Source of the DNA: CAVVIO01 sp963748095
Lineage (GTDB): Bacteria > Bacteroidota > Bacteroidia > Bacteroidales > UBA10428
Assembly: GCA_963748095.1 (NCBI GenBank)
Contig: CAVVIO010000039.1
Span: 24,931-88,930 of the forward strand
Direction: 5' to 3'
DNA: 64,000 nucleotides
The notes under the pieces were generated by a model. The model was given only the letters and a program-made list of their open reading frames with translations. It did no database searches and was not told the origin of the DNA. Shown here piece after piece: positions 47,700 to 56,525 of this stretch; within the stretch, counting starts at the first letter, position 1; each line of letters opens with the position of its first letter. Both the position numbers and the translations under genes were made by a program.

Positions 47700-47760
47700 G
47701 CCAACGATTTGATAAAATATGAGGCCGGGGTTCCGGGCCAACTTCTTATCAAATGTTGGC
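47700..47760 (-). repeat. attC-like hairpin in the desaturase leader
   Basis: On the minus strand GCCAACATTTGATAA pairs with TTATCAAATCGTTGGC: a 15-bp stem with one unpaired C, plus an inner GGCC-rich hairpin. Ends GCCAAC and GTTGGC, one bulged base on one arm and a length of 61 bases all fit integron attC sites. Confidence 0.55.
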
Positions 47761-47832
47761 AGCAGATTAAATAACAACAAATATTTCTTTTAATAAAATA
47801 TCGCCTGATGACAAATTAGATGCGTCATCTGT

Positions 47833-48087
47833 TTATTCCTCTTCAAATTTTGTGAACGAATTGAGTTTTGTAATTTTTGCGTTCGATCTGAATAATGAAG
47901 GAACGACCTGACGGGCCTGTTCCTTGTTCTCTACCTCAACTATTATCCAGGCTTTATGTTCACCATCATGGCAACCCCAATCAGCCTGTTTAAGAAAGTG
48001 AGATCCAGTTTGTAAAAATATACGTACTGCATTATTACATGCTGTTTCAGTACCTTCATGAGGTACTTCAATAAGATACCTTTCCAT
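47833..48087 (-). CDS. Small conserved hypothetical protein
   Basis: 84 residues, no signal or membrane helix: YLIEVPHEGTETACNNAVRIFLQTGSHFLKQADWGCHDGEHKAWIIVEVENKEQARQVVPSLFRSNAKITKLNSFT. The ferredoxin-like alternation of strands and helices suggests a small alpha/beta dimer, as in YCII or DUF3303-like proteins. One Cys and two His (WGCHDGEH) could bind metal. It sits 66 bases after the methyltransferase gene on the same strand. Function unknown. Confidence 0.7.
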   Translation of the reverse strand: MERYLIEVPHEGTETACNNAVRIFLQTGSHFLKQADWGCHDGEHKAWIIVEVENKEQARQVVPSLFRSNAKITKLNSFTKFEEE

Positions 48088-48153
48088 TTTACATTTCCTT
48101 TCAATTTAATTATATTAATCCATCAAAAAGTATTGTCAGGTCGCTTTTATTTC

Positions 48154-49017
48154 TCATTGTAATGGTTTTTGTCCAACTCCAACTACAAGTTCACATGGCC
48201 CTGAAAACCCATTTCCATTTTCAAATTTTGATAACTCTACATGAATTTCTTCCCATGCAGCAGCTTTTTCATCTTCGGATAATCCCCCGAGCATTTGATG
48301 TAATGCCGCGAATGACTCATATTCAAATCGAACACAATCTTTTGCCGTAGGCATAATTACAGGTGCATCCACAATATGTGACCTCACATTAGTAAAACCA
48401 GCTTGTTTAAATGCATCATCCAGCACCCCGGCATTTCCTAAACTAAAGGGTCCAGGTTGCCCTGCCAATGGAGGTGGAAGTTGTGCCCGTCTTCTGATAA
48501 TTGAAACAGGAGTAGAAAAGAATTTATTTTTATCCACAGTTGAATACACTATTGCTGCAACATAGCCACCTGGTTTTACAACCCGCATCATTTCTTTTAA
48601 TGCTTTTTGTTGATCAGGAAAAAAGATTAATCCAACTCTTGAAATTACTGTATCAAACGAATTGTCCGGAACCGTAAGATTTTCACCATCCATCTCTTTT
48701 ATTTCAATATTATTGAGCCCTTTTTCAGAAGCTAATAATAAGGCATATTCAAGTATGTTAGGTGCTAAATCTGTTGCTAATACATATCCATTTGGACCAA
48801 CTCTCTTAGCAGCTGTAACTGATTGCTCCCCTGCACCAGCTGCTACATCCAAAATTCGATGTCCTTCATTTACGTTAGCCATATCCAGCATCAGGTTAGT
48901 TGCAGGTCCTAACCAGGTATTTAGTGTTGGATGCCAATTATGCCATGCTTCAGCTGCTGTTTGCCATTGTTCTCTTGTGGTACTTTTATAATGTACCGGA
49001 TCGAATACTTTTTCCAT
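48154..49017 (-). CDS. Class I SAM-dependent methyltransferase
   Basis: 287 residues. Motif I: RILDVAAGAGEQSVTAAKRVG; motif II: GYVLATDLAPNILEYAL; then DGENLTVPDNSFDTVISRVGLIFFPDQQKALKEMMRVVKPGGYVAAIVYS. UbiE/Coq5 type, common for small-molecule methylation. The substrate is not readable. An AraC regulator lies 108 bases upstream and an 84-residue protein follows; these three are likely one functional group. Confidence 0.87.
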   Translation of the reverse strand: MEKVFDPVHYKSTTREQWQTAAEAWHNWHPTLNTWLGPATNLMLDMANVNEGHRILDVAAGAGEQSVTAAKRVGPNGYVLATDLAPNILEYALLLASEKGLNNIEIKEMDGENLTVPDNSFDTVISRVGLIFFPDQQKALKEMMRVVKPGGYVAAIVYSTVDKNKFFSTPVSIIRRRAQLPPPLAGQPGPFSLGNAGVLDDAFKQAGFTNVRSHIVDAPVIMPTAKDCVRFEYESFAALHQMLGGLSEDEKAAAWEEIHVELSKFENGNGFSGPCELVVGVGQKPLQ

Positions 49018-49125
49018 AATTGTAAAGATTTAATTAAACATTAACTATTTCTCTACAAAATAAAGAGGAATGTATTTAACCCACTTTGCTCTGAAGCTCA
49101 ATTACTTTTCTATTTGACCAAGCTT

Positions 49126-49998
49126 TCAATTTTTGATCAATTGATTACGATATTCCAATGGGGAGAACCCTATTTTATTTTTAAATACCCGGCTAAAATG
49201 AGACATGTTCACAAACCCACTTTCAAAAGCGATATCTCCAATTGTTTTATGGCTTGTTTCTATTAACAGCTTAGCTCGTTTCATTCTTCTTTCTATAATC
49301 CAGTTTCCTGGTGTGGTATGATAGTGTTTTTCAAAATCACGTTTAAAAGCAGCCACGCTCCTATTGGCTAAACTGGCAAATTCGGCTATTTTTAAATTGT
49401 ACATATAATTTGATTCCATTATTTCCCAGATCGGGGTTTTGATATCATCTGCAATATTATGAATATAAGAAAGCACCTGCCGGTTTGCCGGATGTGTTAA
49501 AATATTGAACATTAGTTCTTTGAACCTTGCCTCCAAAATACTTTCAGGCACCATATTTTTTCGCTCAAAATAGGGAATCATGCTTTGATAGCCTGAATAT
49601 ATTTGTTCGTTAACATCAAACTGAATGAACATATTTTCGGATATGGGTGGTAGATTTTTTAGTGGGAGATAAGGTCTGTACTCTTCAAAAATAGTTTTTA
49701 GATAATGATCTTTAATGTAAAAAACCAGGACTTCAAAGCCAGTATAATCATCCGGCAACTCTTGTAAAAAAGCACTTCTTTTCAATAAAAATGTTGAATT
49801 TTTTGTAGCAAAAAACGTATCATCTCCATGAATAAAATTTTTCTTTCCGCTTAACGTAAACAGAAATTGATTGTGTTGAGAGTATAATTGCAGGATCTTT
49901 TCTCTTTGCGGACAGTTATAATGTACAAAAAGAGTGTCTTTGAGCGTAAACTGCTTGAAAATTTGGGAATTTGAGTTATATAAATCGTAGCTATTCAT
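49126..49998 (-). CDS. AraC-family transcriptional regulator
   Basis: 290 residues. The N-terminal two-thirds is a cupin-like sensing domain (FVHYNCPQREKILQLYSQHNQFLFTLSGKKNFIHGDD). The C-terminal double helix-turn-helix is clear: MYNLKIAEFASLANRSVAAFKRDFEKHYHTTPGNWIIERRMKRAKLLI and TIGDIAFESGFVNMSHFSRVFKNKIGFSPLEYRNQ. It probably activates the methyltransferase gene downstream. Ligand unknown. Confidence 0.9.
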   Translation of the reverse strand: MNSYDLYNSNSQIFKQFTLKDTLFVHYNCPQREKILQLYSQHNQFLFTLSGKKNFIHGDDTFFATKNSTFLLKRSAFLQELPDDYTGFEVLVFYIKDHYLKTIFEEYRPYLPLKNLPPISENMFIQFDVNEQIYSGYQSMIPYFERKNMVPESILEARFKELMFNILTHPANRQVLSYIHNIADDIKTPIWEIMESNYMYNLKIAEFASLANRSVAAFKRDFEKHYHTTPGNWIIERRMKRAKLLIETSHKTIGDIAFESGFVNMSHFSRVFKNKIGFSPLEYRNQLIKN

Positions 49999-50512
49999 AA
50001 TAATTTGTTTATAGTATTAAGAGAAAAATTGAATACATCGGTTATTGAATATTACCCGGCTACAACATTCCTATAACAATTTGTCTAACAAATTGTTTGA
50101 TAAAAGATATAGCTTATTGCTCCTTTTACAATATGTTTGGTTTTTGCAATGGAAGTCTTTGAATCTGAAATAATAAATCAGTAGTTAAAGCCATGATGCT
50201 GATGTCGAAGGAACTTATCGAAATAATTAATAGAGAAATTGACAACTGATTATACTTTTTATCAAGCTAAAATCGTCAGATATAGTTCGTAACTTTATTA
50301 CTTTTATAGTCAGTTAGTTTATGAACCGATTTTTAACGACAAAATGGTAATCCGTAAAAAATTATTAGGAGGTTCTGGGGCTTATTTTTATTTACTCAGC
50401 AAGGATAATCAGGAGAAGGCAGGTACAATCTTATTTTATTAATGAGAATTATCTTTTGTCCGTTAAAATGGACAAAGTATTCCGATTCTTTAATTTGAAC
50501 AAATTATCCAGC
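49999..50512. other. Gene-free stretch between AraC and GH16
   Basis: Divergent promoter region. No repeat of the R family is present. I see no clear -7 box. An in-frame extension of the GH16 ORF begins at 50456 but lacks a signal sequence. Confidence 0.35.
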
Positions 50513-52708
50513 ATGAAACATACAGCCAAACAGCATTTAAAACGGGTGATTTCCGCATTGTTTATTTTAATTCTCTTTTCCATAGACCTTTGTGCCAATG
50601 ACAGAATATTGGTATGGGCCGATGAATTTGTTGGAACTACCATTGATCAATCCGTATGGAGTTTTGAAGTTGGGCCTACTTACGAAACGCTCCATTTCTT
50701 TACCGACAGGTCCGAAAATGCCAGGGTTGAAGATGGTGTGTTGAAAATTATTGCCCTCGAGGAAGCCTATCAGGGATTCGACTATACGGCGGCACATCTA
50801 AGTACAAAGGGCAAACTCAGTTGGCGGCATGGGAGGGTCGAAGCCCGTATAAAATTGCCGCAAACCACTGGTTTTGTGCCTGGCTTTTGGATGTTGCCGG
50901 AAAATGATATTTATGGATGGTGGCCCTGGGGTGGCGAGATCGATATTATGGAGCATCCTACAAACCAGGACAAGATTTTTGGCACCTGCCATACCTATCA
51001 ATATAGTTATTATACTGGGAGTGGATCACCTTCCGGAGGAAGTATCCAGGTTACCGATTCAGAATCTGCCTTTCATGTTTATGCAATCGATTGGACCCCG
51101 GAAAGAATTGATTTCTATGTGGACGATCAAAAGTATTTCACACACACAAATACCAATGTTGGCTTTGAGACCTGGCCCTTCGATCAGCCCTTTTATTTGA
51201 TTCTGGCACAAGGAGTAGGAGGTGGATGGGTAGGTAATCCGGATGAAACCACCGTTTTCCCGGCAGTGATGGAGGTTGACTATGTAAGGGTATACCAATA
51301 TCCCGAGGATGTTTCAATTTGTGGTCCCGACTTCCTCCCTCGCAATGCTAGCCATGCAAAGTATGTTGCTCCCGGGGGTATGAATGGATACGACTGGACA
51401 ACCCCCAATCAGGCTCAGATTTCCAGTGGACAGCAAAGTTCGGAAATTGAGGTGGACTGGGGTATTTTTGGCGGTACCATTGATTGGTATGATGGGGCTG
51501 ACTACCGAAAATATCCCGTCGTAATCACGGATAATCTCTTGATGAACGGCAGTTTTGAAAAGGGCGTGAAATATTGGAGCATAGCAGCATACCCTGCCGA
51601 AGCTGATTTTATTTGGACCGGGGATGATGCGCAGGATGGCAAAAAATCGGTTTATATTGAAGTTAAAACACCCAGCGCAAATAGTTGGGACGCACAGTTA
51701 TCGCAGGGAAATATCAATCTGGAAGCAGGCAAAACCTATTATGCATCTTTCTGGGGGAAATCTACAGCCGGAACCGGTGAAGTAGCTGCAGGTGTCATTC
51801 ATTCAGCCAATTTTACAGTATATGGATCAAAAACGGCGCAGCTTACAAATACATGGGCCAAATATGAATTCAGTTTTTCCGTACCGGCTAGCGTTCCCGT
51901 GCTATATAACATTAGCATGGGCGATCATTCGGGGATATACTACCTGGACGATTTCCAACTTCAGACGGCCAACGAAACGACCATAAATCAACTTTCGAAT
52001 GCCTCCTTTGATGAGAAAAAAGAGGGATGGATCTTTCAAATTTATTCTCCGGCTGTTGCTAATATGGAGGTAGTTAATGGTGAATCGTCCGTAAGTATTA
52101 GTAATGGGGGTATTAATCCCTGGGATATCTATCTTGGACAGGCTGGTTTAACAATTGAACAAGGTAAATCTTATACGGTATCATTTGATGCCTATGCATC
52201 GGGAACGCGCGAAATAGCTGCTTTTGTCGGATTGAATGCTGACCCCTGGACGGTGTATAGCGGGGAAAATAAATTCATCCTTTCCGACAGGAGGAATACC
52301 TTTGACTACTCCTTTAGCATGGAAAACCCCTCGGATACAGATGCACGTTTTGGGTTTGATTTGGGAGGTTCACTTGAAAATGTAATTATCGATAATGTAT
52401 TTTTAAGTCCGGTAGAAGCGACTTCAACAGTGAGCCATGCTAGAGGGTATTCACCATTTTCTACCTATAATTATCCCAATCCGTTCAGCACAGAAACCTC
52501 CATTGTATTTTATTTGGAAAAATCTGCAATAGTGAACATTGAAGTATTTAATTTCTCCGGTGAGAAAATAGAAACCGTCACTCACAAGGAATATGCTGCC
52601 GGAAAGCATGAGGTGAAGTATACACCAAAAATTCTATCTGGCGGAGTCTATTTTTATAAAATAGACGCAGGAGCGTATTTGGAAACGAAAAAAATCATAC
52701 GACTTTGA
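50513..52708 (+). CDS. GH16 endo-beta-glucanase with two CBM4/9-like domains and type IX sorting tail
   Basis: The start at 50513 gives 731 residues with signal peptide (MKHTAKQHLKRVISALFILILFSIDLCA). The GH16 domain (about 25-270) has the catalytic signature GGEIDIMEH, in which the first Glu is nucleophile and the last acid/base. Then comes a PKD-like domain (NGYDWTTPNQAQISSGQQSSEIEVDWG), two CBM4/9-type domains (NLLMNGSFEKGVKYWS and NQLSNASFDEKKEGW) and a T9SS type A tail (YNYPNPFSTETSIVF ... GGVYFYKIDAG). It should cut beta-1,3 or mixed-link glucans (laminarin) and be exported through type IX secretion. The only large polysaccharidase inside the repeat array. Confidence 0.93.
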   Translation: MKHTAKQHLKRVISALFILILFSIDLCANDRILVWADEFVGTTIDQSVWSFEVGPTYETLHFFTDRSENARVEDGVLKIIALEEAYQGFDYTAAHLSTKGKLSWRHGRVEARIKLPQTTGFVPGFWMLPENDIYGWWPWGGEIDIMEHPTNQDKIFGTCHTYQYSYYTGSGSPSGGSIQVTDSESAFHVYAIDWTPERIDFYVDDQKYFTHTNTNVGFETWPFDQPFYLILAQGVGGGWVGNPDETTVFPAVMEVDYVRVYQYPEDVSICGPDFLPRNASHAKYVAPGGMNGYDWTTPNQAQISSGQQSSEIEVDWGIFGGTIDWYDGADYRKYPVVITDNLLMNGSFEKGVKYWSIAAYPAEADFIWTGDDAQDGKKSVYIEVKTPSANSWDAQLSQGNINLEAGKTYYASFWGKSTAGTGEVAAGVIHSANFTVYGSKTAQLTNTWAKYEFSFSVPASVPVLYNISMGDHSGIYYLDDFQLQTANETTINQLSNASFDEKKEGWIFQIYSPAVANMEVVNGESSVSISNGGINPWDIYLGQAGLTIEQGKSYTVSFDAYASGTREIAAFVGLNADPWTVYSGENKFILSDRRNTFDYSFSMENPSDTDARFGFDLGGSLENVIIDNVFLSPVEATSTVSHARGYSPFSTYNYPNPFSTETSIVFYLEKSAIVNIEVFNFSGEKIETVTHKEYAAGKHEVKYTPKILSGGVYFYKIDAGAYLETKKIIRL

Positions 52709-52864
52709 CCTTTCCGGACCATGTCTGTTAAGCTGGAAAGATACGCGACATTTTATCCATTAATCAACACTGATATCCTTCAAAAAACGGAAGAAATCTT
52801 GTGGCAACCTGTGTTTCCGATGAACTTCATGAATTAGGAATCAGAATGGTTAGCGACTTTTTTA
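52709..52864. other. Downstream flank of GH16
   Basis: No gene and no hairpin before R5. Transcripts from GH16 run toward the R5 hairpin. Confidence 0.3.
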
Positions 52865-53190
52865 ATAAGGTGTGCTTTACGTCCAGATATGGGATGTAAA
52901 GCACACCTTATCTATTTTATTATCAAGCAAATCATCTGCCGGATTTTTTATATTTTTCAATTCTTGTTTTGAAATCTGCGTATACATTTCGGTTGTTTTT
53001 AGATTGACGTACCTAATCTCTGCTTCCCCAGCTTCCAACTTCCTCTTCAGCAACTAAATGTAAAACATAAATCCCTAAAAAAAAATCCAAGACTCCTGTA
53101 ACAAATCAGTAACCTGCCCGCGTGATTTTGTTCAACCGGGGCTTCACTACCGGGCACTACGTGCCGTGTGAAGCCCTGTTTATTGTAGCC
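52865..53190 (-). repeat. Integrase-tail repeat R5 (type B, complete)
   Basis: Reading leftward: H1 hairpin (GGGGCTTCACTACCGGGCAC...GTGAAGCCC, about 53136-53176), spacer, tail RYVNLKTTEMYTQISKQELK and NIKNPADDLLDNKIDKVCF, then hairpin H2, ATAAGGTGTGCTTTAC/GTAAAGCACACCTTAT (52865-52880 and 52896-52911), a perfect 16-bp stem. The tail's reading frame runs through H2. Confidence 0.85.
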
Positions 53191-53246
53191 CGTTTTTTTT
53201 ATTTCATTTAAATATAAAAATCTCTACTATATATTAGCTTATAAAA

Positions 53247-53798
53247 TCACCTCTCCAAGTTATTAGGTATCAATTTTTTTCTTGATTCATTTTTCAAATT
53301 TTCAAGTACTATAGCTAAACTTGCCCAATGTTGAATAAGTTTCGTCAACCAATTAAGTAATCCTAATACTCCAAATGTAATTAGTCCAATCCAATAAATA
53401 TGAGTCAGAAATCCAATGAAAATACCCATTAATGCTCCTATGAAAAGAATTCTTGTGAGATTAAATGAATAGATCGCATATCGAGAATTATCAAGCTCAA
53501 CTATTTGCAATTTAGCATATCCAATACCAATCCATCGATTCCAGTTTAATCCAGGTCTAATTCTGATTTCTAATAATCTGTTTTCTGCAAATACTGTGTC
53601 TTTTATTACTCTTACTGAATCAGCGCCTGATTTTTTAAAGTCATTTCTAACGAAATCCAATATATCTGAAGTTGCAAACTTTTCTATATCGCCAACAAGT
53701 TTTAACTTATAAGTAATCTCGAATGGAAATCTCATAGTATCAAGGGTTTTTGAATAGTCGTAGCGTCCTAAATGTTCGTTAAGGGAGATAGTCTTCTT
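53247..53798 (-). CDS. Membrane protein of unknown function
   Basis: The start at 53798 (MKKTISLNEHLGRYDYSKTL) gives 183 residues; the ORF opens 11 codons earlier inside the overlapping FISUMP gene. A soluble N-terminal part (ITYKLKLVGDIEKFATSDILDFVRNDF) precedes two membrane helices (FNLTRILFIGALMGIFIGFLTHIYW and IGLITFGVLGLLNWLTKLI). No family recognised. It lies next to R5 as a cassette gene and its start codon overlaps the truncated 3' end of the gene before it. Confidence 0.7.
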   Translation of the reverse strand, partial: KKTISLNEHLGRYDYSKTLDTMRFPFEITYKLKLVGDIEKFATSDILDFVRNDFKKSGADSVRVIKDTVFAENRLLEIRIRPGLNWNRWIGIGYAKLQIVELDNSRYAIYSFNLTRILFIGALMGIFIGFLTHIYWIGLITFGVLGLLNWLTKLIQHWASLAIVLENLKNESRKKLIPNNLER

Positions 53799-54219
53799 CA
53801 TTGGTGGGCACATGCCATCCATCGGGCGCAAGTTTTCCAGTGTTTACAGCATACCAATTATACAATCTACCATAAGTAGTAATAGTATCTGTACTGGTTG
53901 TATTATTGTAGTTGCAATATGCCCCTGTAATTAAAGAGGCCCACTCATTTACATTGGTTATATTTGGTATGGTAGTTCCATTATTGTATGTAGTGGTACG
54001 CAAGTTCTCAGCCATCCATGTTTGTGTGCCTATGGTTACTGTCTTATACACATTGCCATCCTGATCTGTCATTGTACCATAAATTACATCAGGATTAAAC
54101 ACGGCTGTTGAATTACTTGATGAAGACTCATTGTCATCTTTCTGGCAACTACTTGCAAATACTAAAAACAAAACCATTATCAGCAATGGTAACGTGGAAA
54201 TATTTTGTCTTTTATTCAT
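53779..54219 (-). pseudogene. FISUMP-domain lipoprotein, truncated at the C-terminus
   Basis: 146 residues: lipoprotein signal (LPLLIMVLFLVFASSCQ) and the start of a Fibrobacter major paralogous (FISUMP) domain: YGTMTDQDGNVYKTVTIGTQTWMAENLRTTTYNNGTTIPNITNVNEW, GAYCNYNN, YGRLYNWYAVNTGKLAPDGWHVPT. FISUMP domains normally run another 80-100 residues after GWHVPT; here the frame departs to NEEDYLP and stops. So the gene was cut in the array, the break falling exactly where the next gene starts. The protein would be exported but probably non-functional. Confidence 0.8.
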
Positions 54220-54589
54220 TTTTTAAAATTTTAATCGTTTTAGTCATATAAAAATCAGTTTTTTTCAATCTTACAAGTTGCTGTATGACTCGCTTCAATG
54301 AACGTCAACATCTGTGCAAGCTCAATTGAAAGATATTTCCATTGTGCCATTGTATAATGTTGTCTGAATAAATCATTCTTCTGATATTTTAATACTTTTT
54401 GAGCTTACCGCACTTTTCCGGGTTTCCGTTGCCAATAATGTTTTAAATGTAACAATTATTATGTAAAAAACAAATGTTCCGGTTAACCGGTATATAGCAT
54501 TAATCCGGATTTAAAGAACAGGATGTGGGTTGTAAACCCTCATCTTCGGGGGGATCACGATCGGTACCGCACCGGATGGGGACAATGAA
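54220..54589. other. Gene-free stretch
   Basis: 54290-54350 (caacatctgtgcaagctcaa ... gatatttcc) is a diverged copy of the leader around 55300-55340. The rest carries no gene. Confidence 0.4.
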
Positions 54590-55243
54590 TTATATTTTAT
54601 AAGTCATCCCAATATATAAACCGACAGTATTTATTTTTATCCTCGTTTTATTCTCCGGATGCTTAATTAAATTTAAAATTCCTACGGTACCCCTAATTCC
54701 CAGGTTTATACCTAAATGATCATTCACCGGGAATCCTGCTCCTGCTCCTCCTAAAAGTCCAAAATCGAATCGGTTTGATCCTTTAGCCATATTATTAGAT
54801 ACAATTTCAACACCATCTGAATTGCCTGATTTGGTTTTTAGACTGACCAGGTATCCCATATTGGTTCCGAGATCGATTATTAACCTGACCTTACCATTGG
54901 TTCTGTAGCTTCCGTATACCGGGAAAGTCAAATAATCATAATTAATTTTCGCTTCTATGGTAGTCTGATAAACCATGTAATTATCAACGAGTATAATTTC
55001 AACACCTGAACTTTTTCTTTCATATCCCAGTTCAGCTTTTGCTGAAAAATGATTATTCAATAAATATTCGAAAGTAAAAGAAGCAGAATATCCGAATTTT
55101 TTGTCATAATCAATCAGGTTGCTGTTCATTTTTGACAAACCGGATGATAATCTGATTCCTAACAAATAATCTGAATGCTGCTGCCCCTGTACTAAATTTC
55201 CACATACTATTGTTCCCAATATGAATAAGATCTTAATTTTCAT
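54590..55243 (-). CDS. Outer-membrane beta-barrel protein (porin-like)
   Basis: The start at 55243 gives 217 residues with signal peptide MKIKILFILGTIVCGNLVQGQ. The rest fits the outer-membrane protein beta-barrel (PorT-like) domain: FGYSASFTFEYLLNNHFSAKAELGYERKSSGVEI, YDYLTFPVYGSYRTNGKVRLIIDLGTNMGYLVS, FDFGLLGGAGAGFPVNDHLGINLGIRGTVGILNL and a final strand VGLYIGMTYKI with an aromatic end. Located in the outer membrane; function unknown. It shares a leader motif with the FISUMP gene. Confidence 0.8.
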   Translation of the reverse strand: MKIKILFILGTIVCGNLVQGQQHSDYLLGIRLSSGLSKMNSNLIDYDKKFGYSASFTFEYLLNNHFSAKAELGYERKSSGVEIILVDNYMVYQTTIEAKINYDYLTFPVYGSYRTNGKVRLIIDLGTNMGYLVSLKTKSGNSDGVEIVSNNMAKGSNRFDFGLLGGAGAGFPVNDHLGINLGIRGTVGILNLIKHPENKTRIKINTVGLYIGMTYKI

Positions 55244-55320
55244 AGTGTTTTTATTAATGTTAAAGTAACCGGTTAATCTCAATTTCAGTTATATTATAGT
55301 AGCCAACATTTGTGCAAATA

Positions 55321-55392
55321 CAATTGAACGATATTTCCCTTATATCGTTCAATTGAACAATACATACCAATATGGCATGTATTGTTCAATTG
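55321..55392. repeat. Two overlapping perfect palindromes sharing one arm
   Basis: CAATTGAACGATAT (55321-55334) pairs with 55342-55355 (14 bp). CAATTGAACAATACAT (55350-55365) pairs with 55377-55392 (16 bp). Both stems use the bases at 55350-55355, so only one can form at a time. Lies in the leader of the barrel gene. Confidence 0.75.
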
Positions 55393-55404
55393 TATGGTTG
55401 TGTT

Positions 55405-55576
55405 AAGTAAATAATTCATCTGCCGGATTTTTTATAGTTTTTCAATTCATGATTTAAAATATACATGTACATTTCGGCTGTTTTTAAACTTTCGTACCCT
55501 GTCTCTACTTCCCCAACCTCCAACTCCCTATTCAGCAACTAAATGTAAAATATAAATTCCAGAAAAGCAAATTTTC
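55405..55576 (-). repeat. Integrase-tail repeat R6 (partial)
   Basis: Aligns with R4 over the spacer and tail region (aactccctattcagcaacta ... acatttcggctgttttta), but the reading frame is broken and H1 is missing. The boundary at 55576 joins directly to a truncated plus-strand ORF. Confidence 0.75.
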
Positions 55577-55732
55577 ACAAACAACCTGCGCAAACGTTAT
55601 GCCCGTAATTATCATGAGGCTGCTGCCGAATTCGGAAAGGACTTTGCCGAAATGCTGTTCCCGGAGATTTACTCACACCGTTCAGCAGATAATTCGGAAG
55701 CTGAAGAAAACGAAGAAGAAGACGCAGCCTGA
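55565..55732 (+). pseudogene. C-terminal fragment of an unidentified gene
   Basis: The plus strand is open in one frame from the repeat edge: EKQIFTNNLRKRYARNYHEAAAEFGKDFAEMLFPEIY, then SHRSADNSEAEENEEEDAA and stop at 55729-55731. The G+C content and the acidic tail look like real coding sequence, and no start codon is present before the repeat joins. So it is the 3' end of a gene whose 5' part was replaced by repeat R6. I do not recognise the family. Confidence 0.55.
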
Positions 55733-55750
55733 TAAAATCGTCTGACACAT

Positions 55751-55849
55751 ACAGGTGAACAGGAACAATTTAATTTAATGTATTGTAACGTGTGTTTTTG
55801 TATTTAGCTATAGTACTATTTTCAGAGTTTACAGTTCCTGTTCGCCTGT
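55751..55849. repeat. 16-bp inverted repeat
   Basis: ACAGGTGAACAGGAAC (55751-55766) pairs with GTTCCTGTTCGCCTGT (55834-55849) with one mismatch. The loop is 67 bases. It lies 20 bases after the fragment's stop. Confidence 0.6.
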
Positions 55850-56389
55850 CTTTCTATCCTGTTTTTTTGATATGATAAATAATTTGTTGGTCAATAATTA
55901 AGTGATAACGGGCCGGTATATTCTGTGTAAGAATATCCGGTTCATTCATTTTTCCTGTTCAATTCGTATGGATACGCCTCCAACCAATTTTTTCCGGCCC
56001 CGAAACGTTGTAACCTGCCGGTAACTGAATAAAAGTGTATACTGAAACTTATTGATTCAATTTTAACCGGATGCGGGGGCATTACGATGCATTGTAATAT
56101 CGAAAAAAATGAACGGCAGCGCTTCCGGAAGTTTCGGGAACAGAATTATTCGGTTGCCGCATTGTTACAGCGTACTGTAATAACAGAAAAAATGAATAAA
56201 ACAGTATTACAACAAACCGTGGTACCGAAAAAAACGGTTGGTGGCGGGTCTATACGGTTCGGGATGAAAAAATACGGATAACAGTACCGGAAATACGATT
56301 TGTACCCCCGAAATTTTACAATACCGCCAAATACGCACATACGGGATAACGATTAGAATGTACGGACTGCCGGGGGCCGGGATTAAACC
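55850..56389. other. Gene-free stretch
   Basis: A 64-codon plus-strand ORF at 56087 has a composition unlike a protein gene and is not accepted. The repeated motif 'acggttcgggatg' / 'ggtaccgaaaaaaacggttg' suggests a low-complexity, decayed region. Confidence 0.35.
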
Positions 56390-56441
56390 AAAAAACAAAA
56401 AAGGTCCAAGTGTGACACTTGACCAGTTTTTTGTTTTTTAC
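56390..56441. terminator. Symmetric hairpin with A-rich and T-rich arms (copy 1)
   Basis: AAAAAACAAAAAAGGTC pairs with GACCAGTTTTTTGTTTTTT outside an AAGTGT/ACACTT core. Works as terminator in both directions. A second copy with the same outer arms but another core is at 61077-61128. Confidence 0.7.
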
Positions 56442-56525
56442 TGTAACCTTGGAACTAGAGGGACCTTAAACTAATAATACGTCGTAGTTGCAAACTACGA
56501 CGAGACTGGGGGCTTTATTGATTTT

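Noticed and set aside
50040..50450. Riboswitch or sRNA upstream of GH16
   Set aside because: No stable conserved stem or terminator could be found by eye.
56087..56281. 64-codon plus-strand ORF
   Set aside because: Composition is repetitive and mirrors a low-complexity region; no homology or leader is visible.
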